A stretch of 64,000 bases of DNA, from positions 101,777-165,776 of the forward strand of contig CADEFT010000001.1 in the NCBI GenBank assembly GCA_902826685.1, written 5' to 3'. The notes under the pieces were generated by a model. The model saw nothing but the letters and a program-made list of their open reading frames with translations, was not told where the DNA came from and searched no databases. This DNA comes from an uncultured Acidobacteriota bacterium (lineage in GTDB: Bacteria; Acidobacteriota; Terriglobia; Bryobacterales; Bryobacteraceae). The position numbers and the translations under genes are program-made. This document shows positions 1 through 9,742 of the stretch, piece by piece. Position 1 is the first letter of the stretch. Each line of letters starts with the position of its first letter.

Positions 1-3000
1 GCGGAACTGCGGACTTACGACAATTGATTCTATCAACGCCGAGAACCGGTGTCCGGAGGTGGTGAACCCGTTCTTCATCTGGTCCACCAGCGGCTCATCG
101 GAAAGCTGCAGGCCGCGGCCCAGCGCGTACACGAGCAGCTTCCGGCACAGGTTATTGACGTAGTCTTTTTCGCGGCGGCCGCGAATGTACTCGATCAATC
201 CATCGATGCCGGAGCCCTGTCCGCCGCCCGGAAATTCCGCCTGGATGTCCACCGGCCTGCCGGCCAGATCCTTCGACCTCTGCTCGCCCACCGGGCCATA
301 GCCCTCAAACGCCAGGCCGAAGCCGTCGAAGCGCTGATGGCAGCCCGCGCAGGCCGCATGCTCCCTGTGTTTCGCCAGCATCTGGCGCAGCGGCAGATCC
401 ATCTTCGATTCATCCCCCGGCAGTTCCGGCACCGTCGGCGGTGGAGGCGGAATCACTTCGCCCAGCACCTGCCGCGCCACCCAATAGCCGCGCTTCACCG
501 GACTGGTGCGCAGCCCAGGCGAGTTGCGCGTGAGGAAGACCGACATCGGCAGCAGTCCGCCGCGCCCGTACTTGCGCGCGTCCTCCACCTTGATCCACTC
601 GCCCGGCCGGATGCGCAGTTCCTGCATGCCGTAATGCTGCGCCAGCACGCGATTCACGAAGGTGTGCTTGCCATACAGCGCATCGAGCATCGAGCGGTCG
701 TTCCGGATCACGTCGTCGAGGAATCGCACCGGCTCCTCAAACATCGCCGAGCGCAGTTCGTTGGTGAATTCGGGAAAGCGCGTGCGGTCCACGCTGTTGT
801 GATCCTGGAAATGACGGTAGCCAAGCCAGTTGCCGGCGAACTCGGTCGACAGCGCCAGCGAACGCTTATCCTTGAGCATCCGCTTCACCTGCGCCGTCAG
901 CACTTCGGGCTGGTTCAAGCTTCCATCGGCCGCGAGACTCATCAGTTCGGCATCCGGCAGGCTCGACCAGAGGAAATAACTCAGCCGGCTTGCCAGCGCG
1001 TTGCCCGCCAGCGATACCGACTTCGCGGGCACCACCTTCGCCGTAGTTCGCTTGCGGACGGGCGCCACCTGGCTGATCGCCTTGGGCGCCGGATCGGCGC
1101 GATAGCTGAAGTCCGGCGACATCAGCACCAGCACGATCATGTCGCGCATGGCGTCTTCGTGCTTCAATCCGCTCTTCTCGCGCAGGGATCTGTAATAGGT
1201 GAGCAAATCGTCGCGATCGGCGGGCGTCAGCGGACGGCGGTACGCTTTGGAGGCGAACCCGAGCAGCGCCTCCAGATGCGTCGGCTCTGCGTCCAGGCGC
1301 GCCTTTTCCACCTGGCGGATGGTGCGATTCACGCGCGCAAAGTGTTCCTGTATCGCCTCGCGTGCCACTTCGTCCCCCGATTCATGCGCCTTATCGAGGT
1401 ACAGCCCGCGCAGTTGAAAGATGATCTTCTCCGAAGTCACTTCGGTATCGCCCGGACGGAAGCTCCCCGATTCGCGTCCCCGGCCGTCGATCTCGCCGCT
1501 TTGGTTGAAGAAGAACTCCACGTAGGTGCGCGTGGTCTGATCGGCGATAGTGTCGAACTCGAGCCACAGGTTATCGAGTTCCTTCCGCCCCTTCTCATCG
1601 AGGATGAGTTCCATCAGCGGCGTATCGTCGCGGGTGTATCCCATGACGTTGTGGAACCCGGCGCTCAGCAGCCGGCCCTTGTCTTCGGAATCGTCCGGAT
1701 AAAAGCGGCCGCGCTCGCGGATGTAGAACGCGTCGGGAAAGACGTTGGCGAACCTGGCGAAAGAGGCTTCGTAAGCGGCGCGCTGGCCCGCTGGAATCAG
1801 CAGTTCCGGATCGCCCGCCCGCGCCCGCACGGCCAGGGCCGCGTTGCGCACGCCCACCTCGTCTTCGGTCGGCACGCCGCGCATGCGCGGCATCTCCGGC
1901 ATTTCCAGCGGCGGCTCGCCTTCCACCTGCAGCGCCGTTTTGTCGAAGTCGCGGCGGTGCGAGGCATAGGCGCGGATCTTCCAGTTCATCAATGGCTGTG
2001 AGGTGCCGGAAAGGCCCTGCACCTTGGGACTGCGAAACTGGCGCGCGGTCAGTTTACGGACGTGCAGCACGTAATCGCGCATCTTGTGGCACGCTTCCTT
2101 GATCAGATCCGGCTGCTTATGCTCCGGCCCTGGCAGACGGCGCCACATGGTTTGCAGCTTCGCCACCGGACCCACATCCTCTTTCGTCTCTTCGAGAATC
2201 TCCCACACCACGGGCAGATATTTCGGGCTGACCTTGGCTTCGCGGGCGGTTTCCTCCAGCGTCGCGCCCGGCTTGCCGAGCGCGGCGCGGTGCTTATACT
2301 GCCACGCCGCGAAAAAATAAGCGGAATAGTCCGTTGGTTGCCGGTCGTAAAAATCGACGATGCGCTTGATGGTGTACTTCTCGCGATCCGATTCGGCCAG
2401 CAGAGGATGCGGCGCGAACTCGAAGCCGTTGGGCTTCAGCGCCAGGTGCGCCGCCACTTCGCGCGCCGCCTGAACATATTTGTTCAAAAGCGCCGGCGAC
2501 ATCACCAGCGATTCGCCCGAATTATCGAAGCCCGCCGGATTGGCCGGGTCCACCGGAAACTCGCGCGTCGGCTTCAGATCGACGCCGGTCAGGTCGCGGA
2601 TCGAGTAGTTATACTCGGCGTTGCTCAGCCGCCGCACCAGCACCACGCCAGGGTCGCCCGCGTTCTTGCGCGCCTCATGGGTGCGCATCGCCTCCACCCA
2701 CTCCACCAGTTGCTTGCGTTCCTCTTCGGTGGGCTGCTTCAGGCCCTTGGGCGGCATCTCCACGGCGGCGACGCGTTCGGCCAGCAGCGCCCAGCGCGGA
2801 TGATCCCGCACAGTGTCGGCCACCGTGTTGTAGGGTTTCAGATCGAACTGCGCCGCCGCGTTGGCGCCGCTGTGACAGCCGGTGCAGTAGGTGTCGAGCA
2901 GCGGACGCACGGTCTGAGTGAACCGGCGTTCGAGGTCCGCACCTTCATCGGCCGCCGGGGCGGACGGGACCAGAAGGGTTAGGACGGCGGCACTCAGAAA

Positions 3001-3015
3001 CCGGGAAGACAACAT
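1..3015 (-). CDS. DUF1592-family cytochrome-like exported protein (partial, runs off left edge)
   Basis: The frame is open without a stop from the ATG at 3015 to base 1, so at least 1005 codons are present and the 3' end is outside the window. It begins with a signal peptide (MLSSRFLSAAVLTLLV..., ending near AADEG). A haem-binding CTGCH follows at residues 44-48, as in planctomycete-type cytochromes, and a second CAGCH lies near residue 890. The order fits the DUF1587/1595/1592/1588/1585 set: the last residues in the window (SALIESIVVSPQFR) resemble the end of DUF1585, so only a few codons are probably missing. Proteins of this type are periplasmic and usually paired with a DUF1552 gene; function is not established. 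A DUF1552 gene exists at 26970-28349, but the usual partner would be just outside the window. The start has no strong ribosome site. Family call is confident; role is unknown. Confidence 0.9.
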   Translation of the reverse strand, partial: MLSSRFLSAAVLTLLVPSAPAADEGADLERRFTQTVRPLLDTYCTGCHSGANAAAQFDLKPYNTVADTVRDHPRWALLAERVAAVEMPPKGLKQPTEEERKQLVEWVEAMRTHEARKNAGDPGVVLVRRLSNAEYNYSIRDLTGVDLKPTREFPVDPANPAGFDNSGESLVMSPALLNKYVQAAREVAAHLALKPNGFEFAPHPLLAESDREKYTIKRIVDFYDRQPTDYSAYFFAAWQYKHRAALGKPGATLEETAREAKVSPKYLPVVWEILEETKEDVGPVAKLQTMWRRLPGPEHKQPDLIKEACHKMRDYVLHVRKLTARQFRSPKVQGLSGTSQPLMNWKIRAYASHRRDFDKTALQVEGEPPLEMPEMPRMRGVPTEDEVGVRNAALAVRARAGDPELLIPAGQRAAYEASFARFANVFPDAFYIRERGRFYPDDSEDKGRLLSAGFHNVMGYTRDDTPLMELILDEKGRKELDNLWLEFDTIADQTTRTYVEFFFNQSGEIDGRGRESGSFRPGDTEVTSEKIIFQLRGLYLDKAHESGDEVAREAIQEHFARVNRTIRQVEKARLDAEPTHLEALLGFASKAYRRPLTPADRDDLLTYYRSLREKSGLKHEDAMRDMIVLVLMSPDFSYRADPAPKAISQVAPVRKRTTAKVVPAKSVSLAGNALASRLSYFLWSSLPDAELMSLAADGSLNQPEVLTAQVKRMLKDKRSLALSTEFAGNWLGYRHFQDHNSVDRTRFPEFTNELRSAMFEEPVRFLDDVIRNDRSMLDALYGKHTFVNRVLAQHYGMQELRIRPGEWIKVEDARKYGRGGLLPMSVFLTRNSPGLRTSPVKRGYWVARQVLGEVIPPPPPTVPELPGDESKMDLPLRQMLAKHREHAACAGCHQRFDGFGLAFEGYGPVGEQRSKDLAGRPVDIQAEFPGGGQGSGIDGLIEYIRGRREKDYVNNLCRKLLVYALGRGLQLSDEPLVDQMKNGFTTSGHRFSALIESIVVSPQFR

Positions 3016-3056
3016 GGACTCATGATCTCATCCTGGTGGCAAACGCGGGAGCCGGT

Positions 3057-3284
3057 TCATTCAACCCCAACGAGGTCGACTTGCCTCACCCGCCCTGCCG
3101 CCGCCAGAAAGCGGACTTTGCGTCCCGCCTTCAGGCCGATCTCGTGCGGATACTCGCCGCGATAGCCAAGGATCCGGTTAAATCGAAAACAATAGTCGTC
3201 GCCATTCTTATCCGTAATGAACGCCAACCCGAAATCCGTAACGCGCGATACGACGCCCTGATGTTCCAAACCGTCTTGCGACAT
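3057..3284 (-). CDS. Small cold-shock/OB-fold-like protein, paralogue A
   Basis: A 75-residue protein starting MSQDGLEHQG. The chosen ATG is preceded by a purine-rich GAGGTGGAG stretch; the frame stays open upstream to 3416, but that extension is not supported by similarity. The body (HQG..., a short beta-rich segment, then F-x-x-ILGYRGE-x-P-x-E-x-GL, and a basic/hydrophobic end) aligns along its whole length with the divergent gene at 3425-3691. Length, alternating hydrophobic strands and a KVRF-type strand suggest a cold-shock or S1-like OB fold, which is an inference. It lies 41 nt upstream of the DUF1592 gene on the same strand and could be co-transcribed with it. No known family was recognised with certainty. 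Confidence 0.6.
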   Translation of the reverse strand: MSQDGLEHQGVVSRVTDFGLAFITDKNGDDYCFRFNRILGYRGEYPHEIGLKAGRKVRFLAAAGRVRQVDLVGVE

Positions 3285-3424
3285 CTCCACCTCACGCTCC
3301 AAGCCTCGCTGCCTGCACACCGGGCCGGTAGCTTTCCAAAGCGTTGAATCGGTGGAATCGGTTCGTTTGATTAGGGATAGTACCTTCCAAAAAATTTGGG
3401 GTACATGCGACCACACCCAATGCT

Positions 3425-3691
3425 ATGCTTATGCCGGGAATGAAGCCGAGCCGTCACCAAGGGAAGATCGTCCGAATCGAGGCCGAATATGGCCTAGGAT
3501 TTGTCCGGGACTCTTCGACCGGCAGCGTATATCCGTTCCGATTCGACAAGATTTTAGGTTACCGGGGAGAGGCTCCATCCGAGCTTGGACTATTCGATGG
3601 CGCCTCCGTCGAATTCGATCTCGCCGACGAACGAATATCCCATCTTGCGACCGAGTTGCCGTCGGGGCTTGCCAGAGTGGCGAGCAGCTAA
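3425..3691 (+). CDS. Small cold-shock/OB-fold-like protein, paralogue B
   Basis: An up-to-88-residue protein; candidate starts are the ATGs at 3425, 3431 and 3440, none with a clear ribosome site. It shares HQG at the N-terminus and then the FRFDKILGYRGEAPSELGL block with paralogue A (FRFNRILGYRGEYPHEIGL), followed by G-x-x-V-x-F. The two genes face away from each other across about 140 nt. Paralogue B carries a C-terminal tail of about 20 residues (SHLATELPSGLARVASS) absent from A. Probable single-domain nucleic-acid-binding beta-barrel, by inference only; the coding nature is supported by the conserved paralogous alignment. Confidence 0.6.
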   Translation: MLMPGMKPSRHQGKIVRIEAEYGLGFVRDSSTGSVYPFRFDKILGYRGEAPSELGLFDGASVEFDLADERISHLATELPSGLARVASS

Positions 3692-3708
3692 TCGGGCCAT
3701 AGTGGCAG

Positions 3709-4383
3709 ATGCAGGCGGTTCTTGATTTCAGAAGCGCGGTGCCCGCCAGATCCTACCGTCCTCTCTTTCCGCTGCCTCCCGCGGTGCGTCAACTGGGGGT
3801 GATTCCCGACCCCGATGCGATTTGGCCGGGAGATCTGATTCTGGTGAGCCCACATGAGCCTACATCCATTCAGCGTGGCATACAGCGTACTCAACTTAAT
3901 GGTGGCTACGATGCCGAGGATGCGCGCTGGACGCACGCGGCCGTCTATCTTGGCTCCGAGTTTCGTCTGTGCGAAGCGGTTCGAACTGGTGTTCATCTCG
4001 GAACTTTGCTCGATTACGTGCCCGATCACCTGATTCGAATCCGTAGGCCAGATGGAATCGGTAGGGAGCAGGCATGGCAGATTGCCGTTCAGGCGGTGAT
4101 GCGGCTCGGCAACAAGTACTCGTGGCGAACAATCTTCAACCTTCGGCGCCGCGCCGCGATGGGCTGGTGGCGGCAATATTCGCAGTCAGCCCACGCTGGC
4201 GACCGGCGCATCTGCTCCGAACTTTACGGCGATGCATATTCCGCGATTGTCGACAGGACTTTGATCAACCCGCTGGGTCGTGAGACGACACCTGCATTTC
4301 TCAGTCTCACTCCGAAACTGCGCGACGTGACAGTTGAGTGGTGCTCCGTCGCATCACCTGGCGATTCAGCCGGCCGGTCGTAA
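3709..4383 (+). CDS. YiiX/YebB-like permuted NlpC/P60 cysteine hydrolase
   Basis: A 224-residue protein with the pattern of the permuted papain-like (YiiX) family. It has a GDLILVS strand, then WTHAAVYLG with the likely catalytic His76, an LCEAV segment, a long helical middle part with LGNKYSW, and ICSELYGDAY with the likely nucleophile Cys169. In the permuted fold the Cys follows the His, as here. Members hydrolyse amide or ester bonds in cell-wall peptides, lipids or proteins; the substrate cannot be told from sequence. There is no obvious signal peptide, so it may act in the cytoplasm. Base composition is less GC-rich than the flanking receptor gene. It ends 13 nt before the TonB receptor start. 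Family call is good, substrate unknown. Confidence 0.7.
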   Translation: MQAVLDFRSAVPARSYRPLFPLPPAVRQLGVIPDPDAIWPGDLILVSPHEPTSIQRGIQRTQLNGGYDAEDARWTHAAVYLGSEFRLCEAVRTGVHLGTLLDYVPDHLIRIRRPDGIGREQAWQIAVQAVMRLGNKYSWRTIFNLRRRAAMGWWRQYSQSAHAGDRRICSELYGDAYSAIVDRTLINPLGRETTPAFLSLTPKLRDVTVEWCSVASPGDSAGRS

Positions 4384-4396
4384 TAAGCTATTTGGC

Positions 4397-7300
4397 ATGA
4401 CACGAGCTGGGTTGCTGGTGCTGCTTCTGGGGGCATGGGTCCCCCTGCACTCCCAAGTCACCGGACTGGGAAAGATCTCGGGCGTTGTAAGCGATTCGGC
4501 CGGCCTCGCCGTAGCCGGAGCCGATGTCACCGCCATCCACACCGCCACCGGCGACGTCCGGCGCGCGCAGACCAATTCCTCCGGCGTATACGTTCTCTCG
4601 CCTCTCGCGTTGGGTGAATACCGCGTCGAAACGCGCAAGGATGGATTCAAAGTCTCCGCGCGCTCCGGTATCCGCATCGACGTCAATTCCGCCGAAACCG
4701 TCGATGTCACGCTCGAAGTCGGCGCCGTCACCGAGCGCGTCACCGTGCAGGAGCGGTCGCTTGCCATCGAGACCGAAAGCGCCGCCATCGGCAATTCGCG
4801 CTACGAGGTGCAGTTGAAGAATCTGCCCGTCATCGTGCGCGAGATTCAAACGCTGGTGGGGCAGACCGCCGGAGTGCCCGCCGGATCCACCGATACCGTG
4901 GGCGGCAGTTTCAACCAGGGCGGCCGCAGCGCCATGCAGGTGCTATCGGACGGCGCGCAGGTCAATCCGCTGCAAACCACCGGCTGGCCCGCCATCGATG
5001 GCATCGACCGGCGCGCCGATCTCTCCCTGCCCAGCATCGACGCCATCGCCGAGGTGAAGTTCACCACCTCCGGCGGCAACGCCGAGTACGCCGAGCCAAC
5101 CCAGGTGATCGTGGCCACCAAGTCCGGCTCCAACGAATGGCACGGCAGCGCGTTCGAGTTCTACCGCTCCGGAGGGTTCGGTGCGCGGCGCTGGGAGGTG
5201 CCCGAGCGCCAATCGTTCGTGCGCCACCAGTACGGCGGCACCTTCGCCGGCCCCATTCGCAAAGACCGCACCTTCTTCTTTGCCTCCGCCGATAACTTCC
5301 GCCACACGGCGGGCCTGGTGACCAATGCGAGATATCCCACCGCGGCCGAACGCTCCGGCGATCTGCGCAGCTACCTGATGCGGGCACCCGCCGTCACGCC
5401 ACTCGATCCGTTGAACGCGAGCACGCCGTTCCCCAACAACACGATTCCCGCGTCCCGCCTCAATCCCGTTTCGCTCGAGCTGCTGAAGCTCATTCCCGAT
5501 GCACCGCTGCCCGGCGGCCGCGTGCAGGATTTCAACGCCGCTTATTTCAAGCCGCAGTACGACAACTCCGACAAGTACGACATGCGGATCGACCACGCCA
5601 TCACCCCGTCCGACAAGCTGTTCGCCCGCGCCACCATCGCGCACCTGGATCAGGCGTCGCGCTACGCAGGCGACGTGCCGGGTCCGCTCGGGGCCAGCGC
5701 CAAGAAACAGTGGAACCAGACCACGTCGGCCAACTGGACCCGCATCGTCAGCCCCACCGCCATCAGCACCGTGCAGTTCACCTTCCGCAACCTGCCCTTC
5801 AAGAACACACCTTCGGGTGGCGATCAGGCGTTCCCTGTGAGAATCAACGATCTGGCGCCGCAGCCGCCGTTCGCCGGACCTCCGGCCATCGCCATCGGCT
5901 CGAATGCGGTGGGCATCAGCCCGCTGTTTGACCGGCTGCTGTTTAACTACTCCGCCGACTACGGGTTCTCGCTCGACCCCACGTTTTCGAAAACCATCGC
6001 CAACCACACGCTGAAAGCCGGCATGAATTATCTGAAGGGCTGGAAGACTACCGAACTCGCTTCGCCTCCTTACGGCCGCTTCACCACGGCGTCCGACTTC
6101 AACAACGCCCGTTCCACCACTTCGGCCTCGGGCGATGCGTTCGCCGATTTCCTGCTCGGCTATCCCTCCTCCACCGATGTCACGGTTGGCGATGTCGGCG
6201 GCTTTCAAACCAAGCGCAGCGTGTCCTTGTTCCTGCAGGACGACTGGAAAGTAACTTCCAAGCTGACCCTGAACCTGGGCCTGCGCTACGACAATTTCGG
6301 CTTCTTCACCGATTGGAAGAACCGCGCCGCGGTGGGCGATTTCCAGACCGGGCGGATTCTGATTCAGGATGGCAGCCGGTCTCTGGTGCATCCGGTATTC
6401 CGCCAGTTTGACGGCCGTTACCTCGAAGCATCGGCCGCCGGTCTGCCCAACAGCTTCATTCGTCCCAATAACCACGATTTCGGGCCTCGCTTCGGTGTGG
6501 CTTACCGTGTCAAGCCCGACCTTGTGGTGCGCGGCGGCTTCGGCACCTACTTTGTCGACTACACCATCAATGAGTTCCGCGGCGCCATCAACGTCGCGCC
6601 GTTTGTCCGCCGGGCGCAGCTTTCCCGAAGCCTGCTGCTCTCCCAATCGGTCGACGTGAACAGCCTCTATACCTTCCTGAATCCCACCGCCAACAGCTCC
6701 GCCGCGGGCGCCGATGCGCAGTTGACCACGCTTGACGGCTTCAGTCCCGAATACCGCACGCAGCGTACTCATGCCTGGAGCTTCTCGGTGGAAAAGGATC
6801 TGGGCCGTCAAATGGGCGTTCGCGCGTCCTACGCCGGTAACGTCGGGCGGAATCTCTCGCGCACGGTGCGTGTGAACGCCTGCGCCGCCGGCCCCACTGA
6901 GTGTCTGGCGCGCACGGCCTCCGACGCCACCGCCCGCCGCTGGCAGCAGTTCAGCATCAACATGGGCCAGCGCTTTGCCGACGGCACGTCCAACTACAAC
7001 GGCGTCGAGCTCGAGTTCACCAAACGCTATGCCAGCGGGCTGTTCGTCAACGTCAACTGGGCCTGGGCGCGCGTGATGCGGCTCGAACCCACGGCGTCCG
7101 ACCCGGTGAGCCAACCCGGCTGGAACTACGATTACGGCCCGCTGGGGGCGCAGCCGCCGCAGGTTTTCCACTGGAACTTCGTCTATGAGCTGCCCTATCA
7201 CAGCAAGGGCACCGGTCCCTTGGGCAAACTGTTCGGGGACTGGTCGCTTTCTGGCCTCGGCACATGGCAATCGGGAGCCGTGCTGACCATCACCAGCGCG

Positions 7301-7723
7301 CAGGGCCAATCGCCCACCGGCGCCACCGGCAACCGCGCCGACCGCATCGCCGACGGGCGGCTTGATCAATCCGGCCGGTCGCGAGGCGAGCGGGCGTTCC
7401 TGTGGTTCGATACCGCCGCCTACCGCCAGCCGGCCTTCGTCGACGCGCGCGCCACCCGGCCCACACGCCAGTTCGGCAGCGCGGGCGCCGGCACCGTCTA
7501 CGGTCCGCGCTTTTTCAGCTACGACATGACGCTGCAGCGGACCTTTCCCATCCGCGATAAGTACCGGTTCCAGATTCGCGCGGAGATGTTCAACCCGTTC
7601 AACGTGCCAATGCTGGGCAATCCCGATACTTCGGTGGAGAGCCCGAATTTCGGACGGATTCGCACGTCGAACACCGCCTACACTCCCCGCAATTTTCAGT
7701 TCGGCGCGAGATTGGATTTCTGA
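4397..7723 (+). CDS. TonB-dependent receptor, Oar-like, with N-terminal carboxypeptidase-regulatory domain
   Basis: The 1108-residue protein is read from the ATG at 4397 because this gives a clean signal peptide (MTRAGLLVLLLGAWVPLHSQ); the frame is open 63 nt further upstream but that would overlap the hydrolase gene. After the signal comes a CarboxypepD_reg/Ig-like domain (GKISGVVSDSAGLAVAGADV... to about residue 100), a plug region, and a long outer-membrane beta-barrel ending in an aromatic terminal strand (NFQFGARLDF). This is the typical acidobacterial receptor architecture, thought to import large substrates such as glycans or peptides using TonB energy. The next gene, 3 nt away, encodes a secreted FG-GAP protein and is probably in the same operon, which hints at polysaccharide use. 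Confidence 0.9.
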   Translation: MTRAGLLVLLLGAWVPLHSQVTGLGKISGVVSDSAGLAVAGADVTAIHTATGDVRRAQTNSSGVYVLSPLALGEYRVETRKDGFKVSARSGIRIDVNSAETVDVTLEVGAVTERVTVQERSLAIETESAAIGNSRYEVQLKNLPVIVREIQTLVGQTAGVPAGSTDTVGGSFNQGGRSAMQVLSDGAQVNPLQTTGWPAIDGIDRRADLSLPSIDAIAEVKFTTSGGNAEYAEPTQVIVATKSGSNEWHGSAFEFYRSGGFGARRWEVPERQSFVRHQYGGTFAGPIRKDRTFFFASADNFRHTAGLVTNARYPTAAERSGDLRSYLMRAPAVTPLDPLNASTPFPNNTIPASRLNPVSLELLKLIPDAPLPGGRVQDFNAAYFKPQYDNSDKYDMRIDHAITPSDKLFARATIAHLDQASRYAGDVPGPLGASAKKQWNQTTSANWTRIVSPTAISTVQFTFRNLPFKNTPSGGDQAFPVRINDLAPQPPFAGPPAIAIGSNAVGISPLFDRLLFNYSADYGFSLDPTFSKTIANHTLKAGMNYLKGWKTTELASPPYGRFTTASDFNNARSTTSASGDAFADFLLGYPSSTDVTVGDVGGFQTKRSVSLFLQDDWKVTSKLTLNLGLRYDNFGFFTDWKNRAAVGDFQTGRILIQDGSRSLVHPVFRQFDGRYLEASAAGLPNSFIRPNNHDFGPRFGVAYRVKPDLVVRGGFGTYFVDYTINEFRGAINVAPFVRRAQLSRSLLLSQSVDVNSLYTFLNPTANSSAAGADAQLTTLDGFSPEYRTQRTHAWSFSVEKDLGRQMGVRASYAGNVGRNLSRTVRVNACAAGPTECLARTASDATARRWQQFSINMGQRFADGTSNYNGVELEFTKRYASGLFVNVNWAWARVMRLEPTASDPVSQPGWNYDYGPLGAQPPQVFHWNFVYELPYHSKGTGPLGKLFGDWSLSGLGTWQSGAVLTITSAQGQSPTGATGNRADRIADGRLDQSGRSRGERAFLWFDTAAYRQPAFVDARATRPTRQFGSAGAGTVYGPRFFSYDMTLQRTFPIRDKYRFQIRAEMFNPFNVPMLGNPDTSVESPNFGRIRTSNTAYTPRNFQFGARLDF

Positions 7724-7726
7724 GCC

Positions 7727-9742
7727 ATGCGCTTCCTCATCTTTCTAGTTCCGGCTCTCGCCGGCGCGGCGGAGCTGTTCCGCGACGACTTTTCCCGCTT
7801 CCTGCCCGGGCTGCTTTCCCAACCCATGGGACAGTTGAACGGAGCCATTCAGGAGTATCACTACATCGAGCATCGCGGCGTCCGCCTGGTGCCGTGGCGC
7901 AACCCGATCGCCCACAACGACGGTTGGGCCGCGGGCGATGAACTCGGCAAGACCTACGTCGAACAGCACACCGTGAATCCCGACGGCCGGTTCATTCCCA
8001 CACTGGTCACGGGCGACAACGAATGGTCCGACTATGCGATCGAAGCACGCGTGCGGCCTCTGTCGAGTGAAGGCGCGGCGGGCCTGGTCTTCCGCTATCG
8101 CACCTCGCGCCACTATTATTCGTTCGCCTTCACCGCCGATGGGGTTCAGTTGCGCTTACGGCTGCCCGAAGACAAGCAATTCCGTAAGAGCGAGTTCATG
8201 ATGCTCGGCAAGGCGAAGTTCGCCTTCGAAACCACGCGCTATTACACCATGCGCGTCGAGTGCGAGGGTCCGAAGATCCGCGCCCTCATCGACGGACGCC
8301 TGGTGCTCGAAGCCGCTGATGCGGCCATCCTGAAAGGCCAGGCCGGCGTTCAGGCCGACCGCCCCGCGCGCTTCCAGGACTTCGCCGTCACCGCTTCAGA
8401 CACCGCCGCGGCCGCCCTTCGCACCCGCATCGCCGCACGCGACGCCGAAATCGAAAAGCTGCGCGCCGCCAATCCCAAGCCCAAGCTGTGGCGCAAGTTT
8501 GAGACGCCGAAGTTTGGCGCGGGCCGCAACGTTCGTTTCGGCGACCTCGACGGCGACGGCCTCACCGACATGCTGATCGCCCAAAACGTGCCCAAGGTTC
8601 GCGGTGACGCCTTCGACCAGATCAGTTGCCTCACCGCGCTCACGCTTGAGGGCAAAATGATCTGGCAGGTGGGCCGCCCCAACCCGGCCAATGGACTGCT
8701 GACCAACGACACGCCGTTTCAGATTCACGACCTCGACGGCGACGGACGTAACGAAGTGGTCATCGTGCGCGACTATCAGTTGCAGGTTCTCGACGGCGCC
8801 ACCGGAAAACTCAAACGCTGGGTCTGGATGCCGAAGGCGCTGCCGAACAATCTCAAAGAGCTTCCCTATGACCTGAACAACGGCGACGCCATCGCGTTTG
8901 TGAATCTGTCGGGGGGCAAATCGCCCCGCGAGATCGTGCTCAAGGATCGCTACAGCGGCTTCTGGGTTTACGATGCCGATCTCAAGTTTCTATGGGAAGG
9001 CCGCGCGCAGACCGGCCACTATCCGTTCCCGCTCGACATCGACGGCGACGGGAAGCAGGAATTTGTCATCGGCTACGGGTTATGGAACCACCAGGGCAAG
9101 GCGCTCTGGGCTCACGACCAGGCGATGCACGATCACCCGGATGCAATTTCCATGGGCAATTTCAGCGGACGCCCCGACGGCCCCTTGCGAATTTACATCT
9201 GCGGCAGCGACGAGGGTCTGGTGGTCATCGAGCGTGACGGGCGCATTCACAAACAGTGGCGCATCGGCCATACGCAAACGCAAAGCGTCGGCAAATACCG
9301 GACCGATCTGCCCGGGCTGCAGTTGATGGTGTCGAACTTCTGGCGCAACACCGGCATCGTCACCGTGTTCGACCACGATGCCAACATCCTGGCGCAGGAG
9401 GAAATGGTGCCTGGCTCGACGCATCTGGCCCCGGTAAACTGGCGTGGCGACGGGCAGGAGTTCGCGCTGCTTTCAGGCAACGTGCGGGAAGGCGGCATGG
9501 TGGACGGCCAGTTGCGCCGCGTGGTGATGTTCCCCGACGACGGCCATCCCGACCTCGCCTATCACGTCGCCAATCTCACCGGCGATGCCCGCGATGAGAT
9601 TATCCTGTGGGACCAGCAGCGCGTGTGGATCTACACACAGGACCGGCCCTCGACTGGCACGCGGATCTACGCGCCGGTGCGGAATCCGGATTTCAATGAG
9701 TCCAACTACCGTGCCACGGTCTCGCTGCCGGCCTGGAGGTGA
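7727..9742 (+). CDS. Secreted LamG-like plus FG-GAP/beta-propeller protein
   Basis: A 671-residue exported protein (signal peptide MRFLIFLVPALAGA). The N-terminal third (to about residue 225) looks like a concanavalin-type jelly roll of the kind found in DUF1080/LamG proteins (EWSDYAIEARVRP, GLVFRYRTSRHYYSF). Then come calcium-binding FG-GAP-type repeats: DLDGDGLTDMLI, DLDGDGRNEVVI and DIDGDGKQEFVI. The repeats resemble the propeller of rhamnogalacturonan lyases (PL11), but I could not identify catalytic residues, so lyase activity is only a possibility. It starts 3 nt after the TonB receptor stop, implying joint expression and a role in binding or processing the receptor's substrate. Its stop abuts the CHAD-like gene. 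Confidence 0.75.
   Translation: MRFLIFLVPALAGAAELFRDDFSRFLPGLLSQPMGQLNGAIQEYHYIEHRGVRLVPWRNPIAHNDGWAAGDELGKTYVEQHTVNPDGRFIPTLVTGDNEWSDYAIEARVRPLSSEGAAGLVFRYRTSRHYYSFAFTADGVQLRLRLPEDKQFRKSEFMMLGKAKFAFETTRYYTMRVECEGPKIRALIDGRLVLEAADAAILKGQAGVQADRPARFQDFAVTASDTAAAALRTRIAARDAEIEKLRAANPKPKLWRKFETPKFGAGRNVRFGDLDGDGLTDMLIAQNVPKVRGDAFDQISCLTALTLEGKMIWQVGRPNPANGLLTNDTPFQIHDLDGDGRNEVVIVRDYQLQVLDGATGKLKRWVWMPKALPNNLKELPYDLNNGDAIAFVNLSGGKSPREIVLKDRYSGFWVYDADLKFLWEGRAQTGHYPFPLDIDGDGKQEFVIGYGLWNHQGKALWAHDQAMHDHPDAISMGNFSGRPDGPLRIYICGSDEGLVVIERDGRIHKQWRIGHTQTQSVGKYRTDLPGLQLMVSNFWRNTGIVTVFDHDANILAQEEMVPGSTHLAPVNWRGDGQEFALLSGNVREGGMVDGQLRRVVMFPDDGHPDLAYHVANLTGDARDEIILWDQQRVWIYTQDRPSTGTRIYAPVRNPDFNESNYRATVSLPAWR

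Noticed and set aside
49..2001. Long plus-strand open frame (650 codons)
   Set aside because: It is antisense to the DUF1592 gene, whose haem motif, signal peptide and domain order are clear on the minus strand. The frame is rich in Arg/His/Gln, typical of the complement of GC-rich coding DNA.
4943..7369. Minus-strand open frame of 808 codons inside the TonB receptor
   Set aside because: Antisense to a gene with signal peptide, plug and barrel; its translation is low-complexity Gly/Arg/Val and has no domain.
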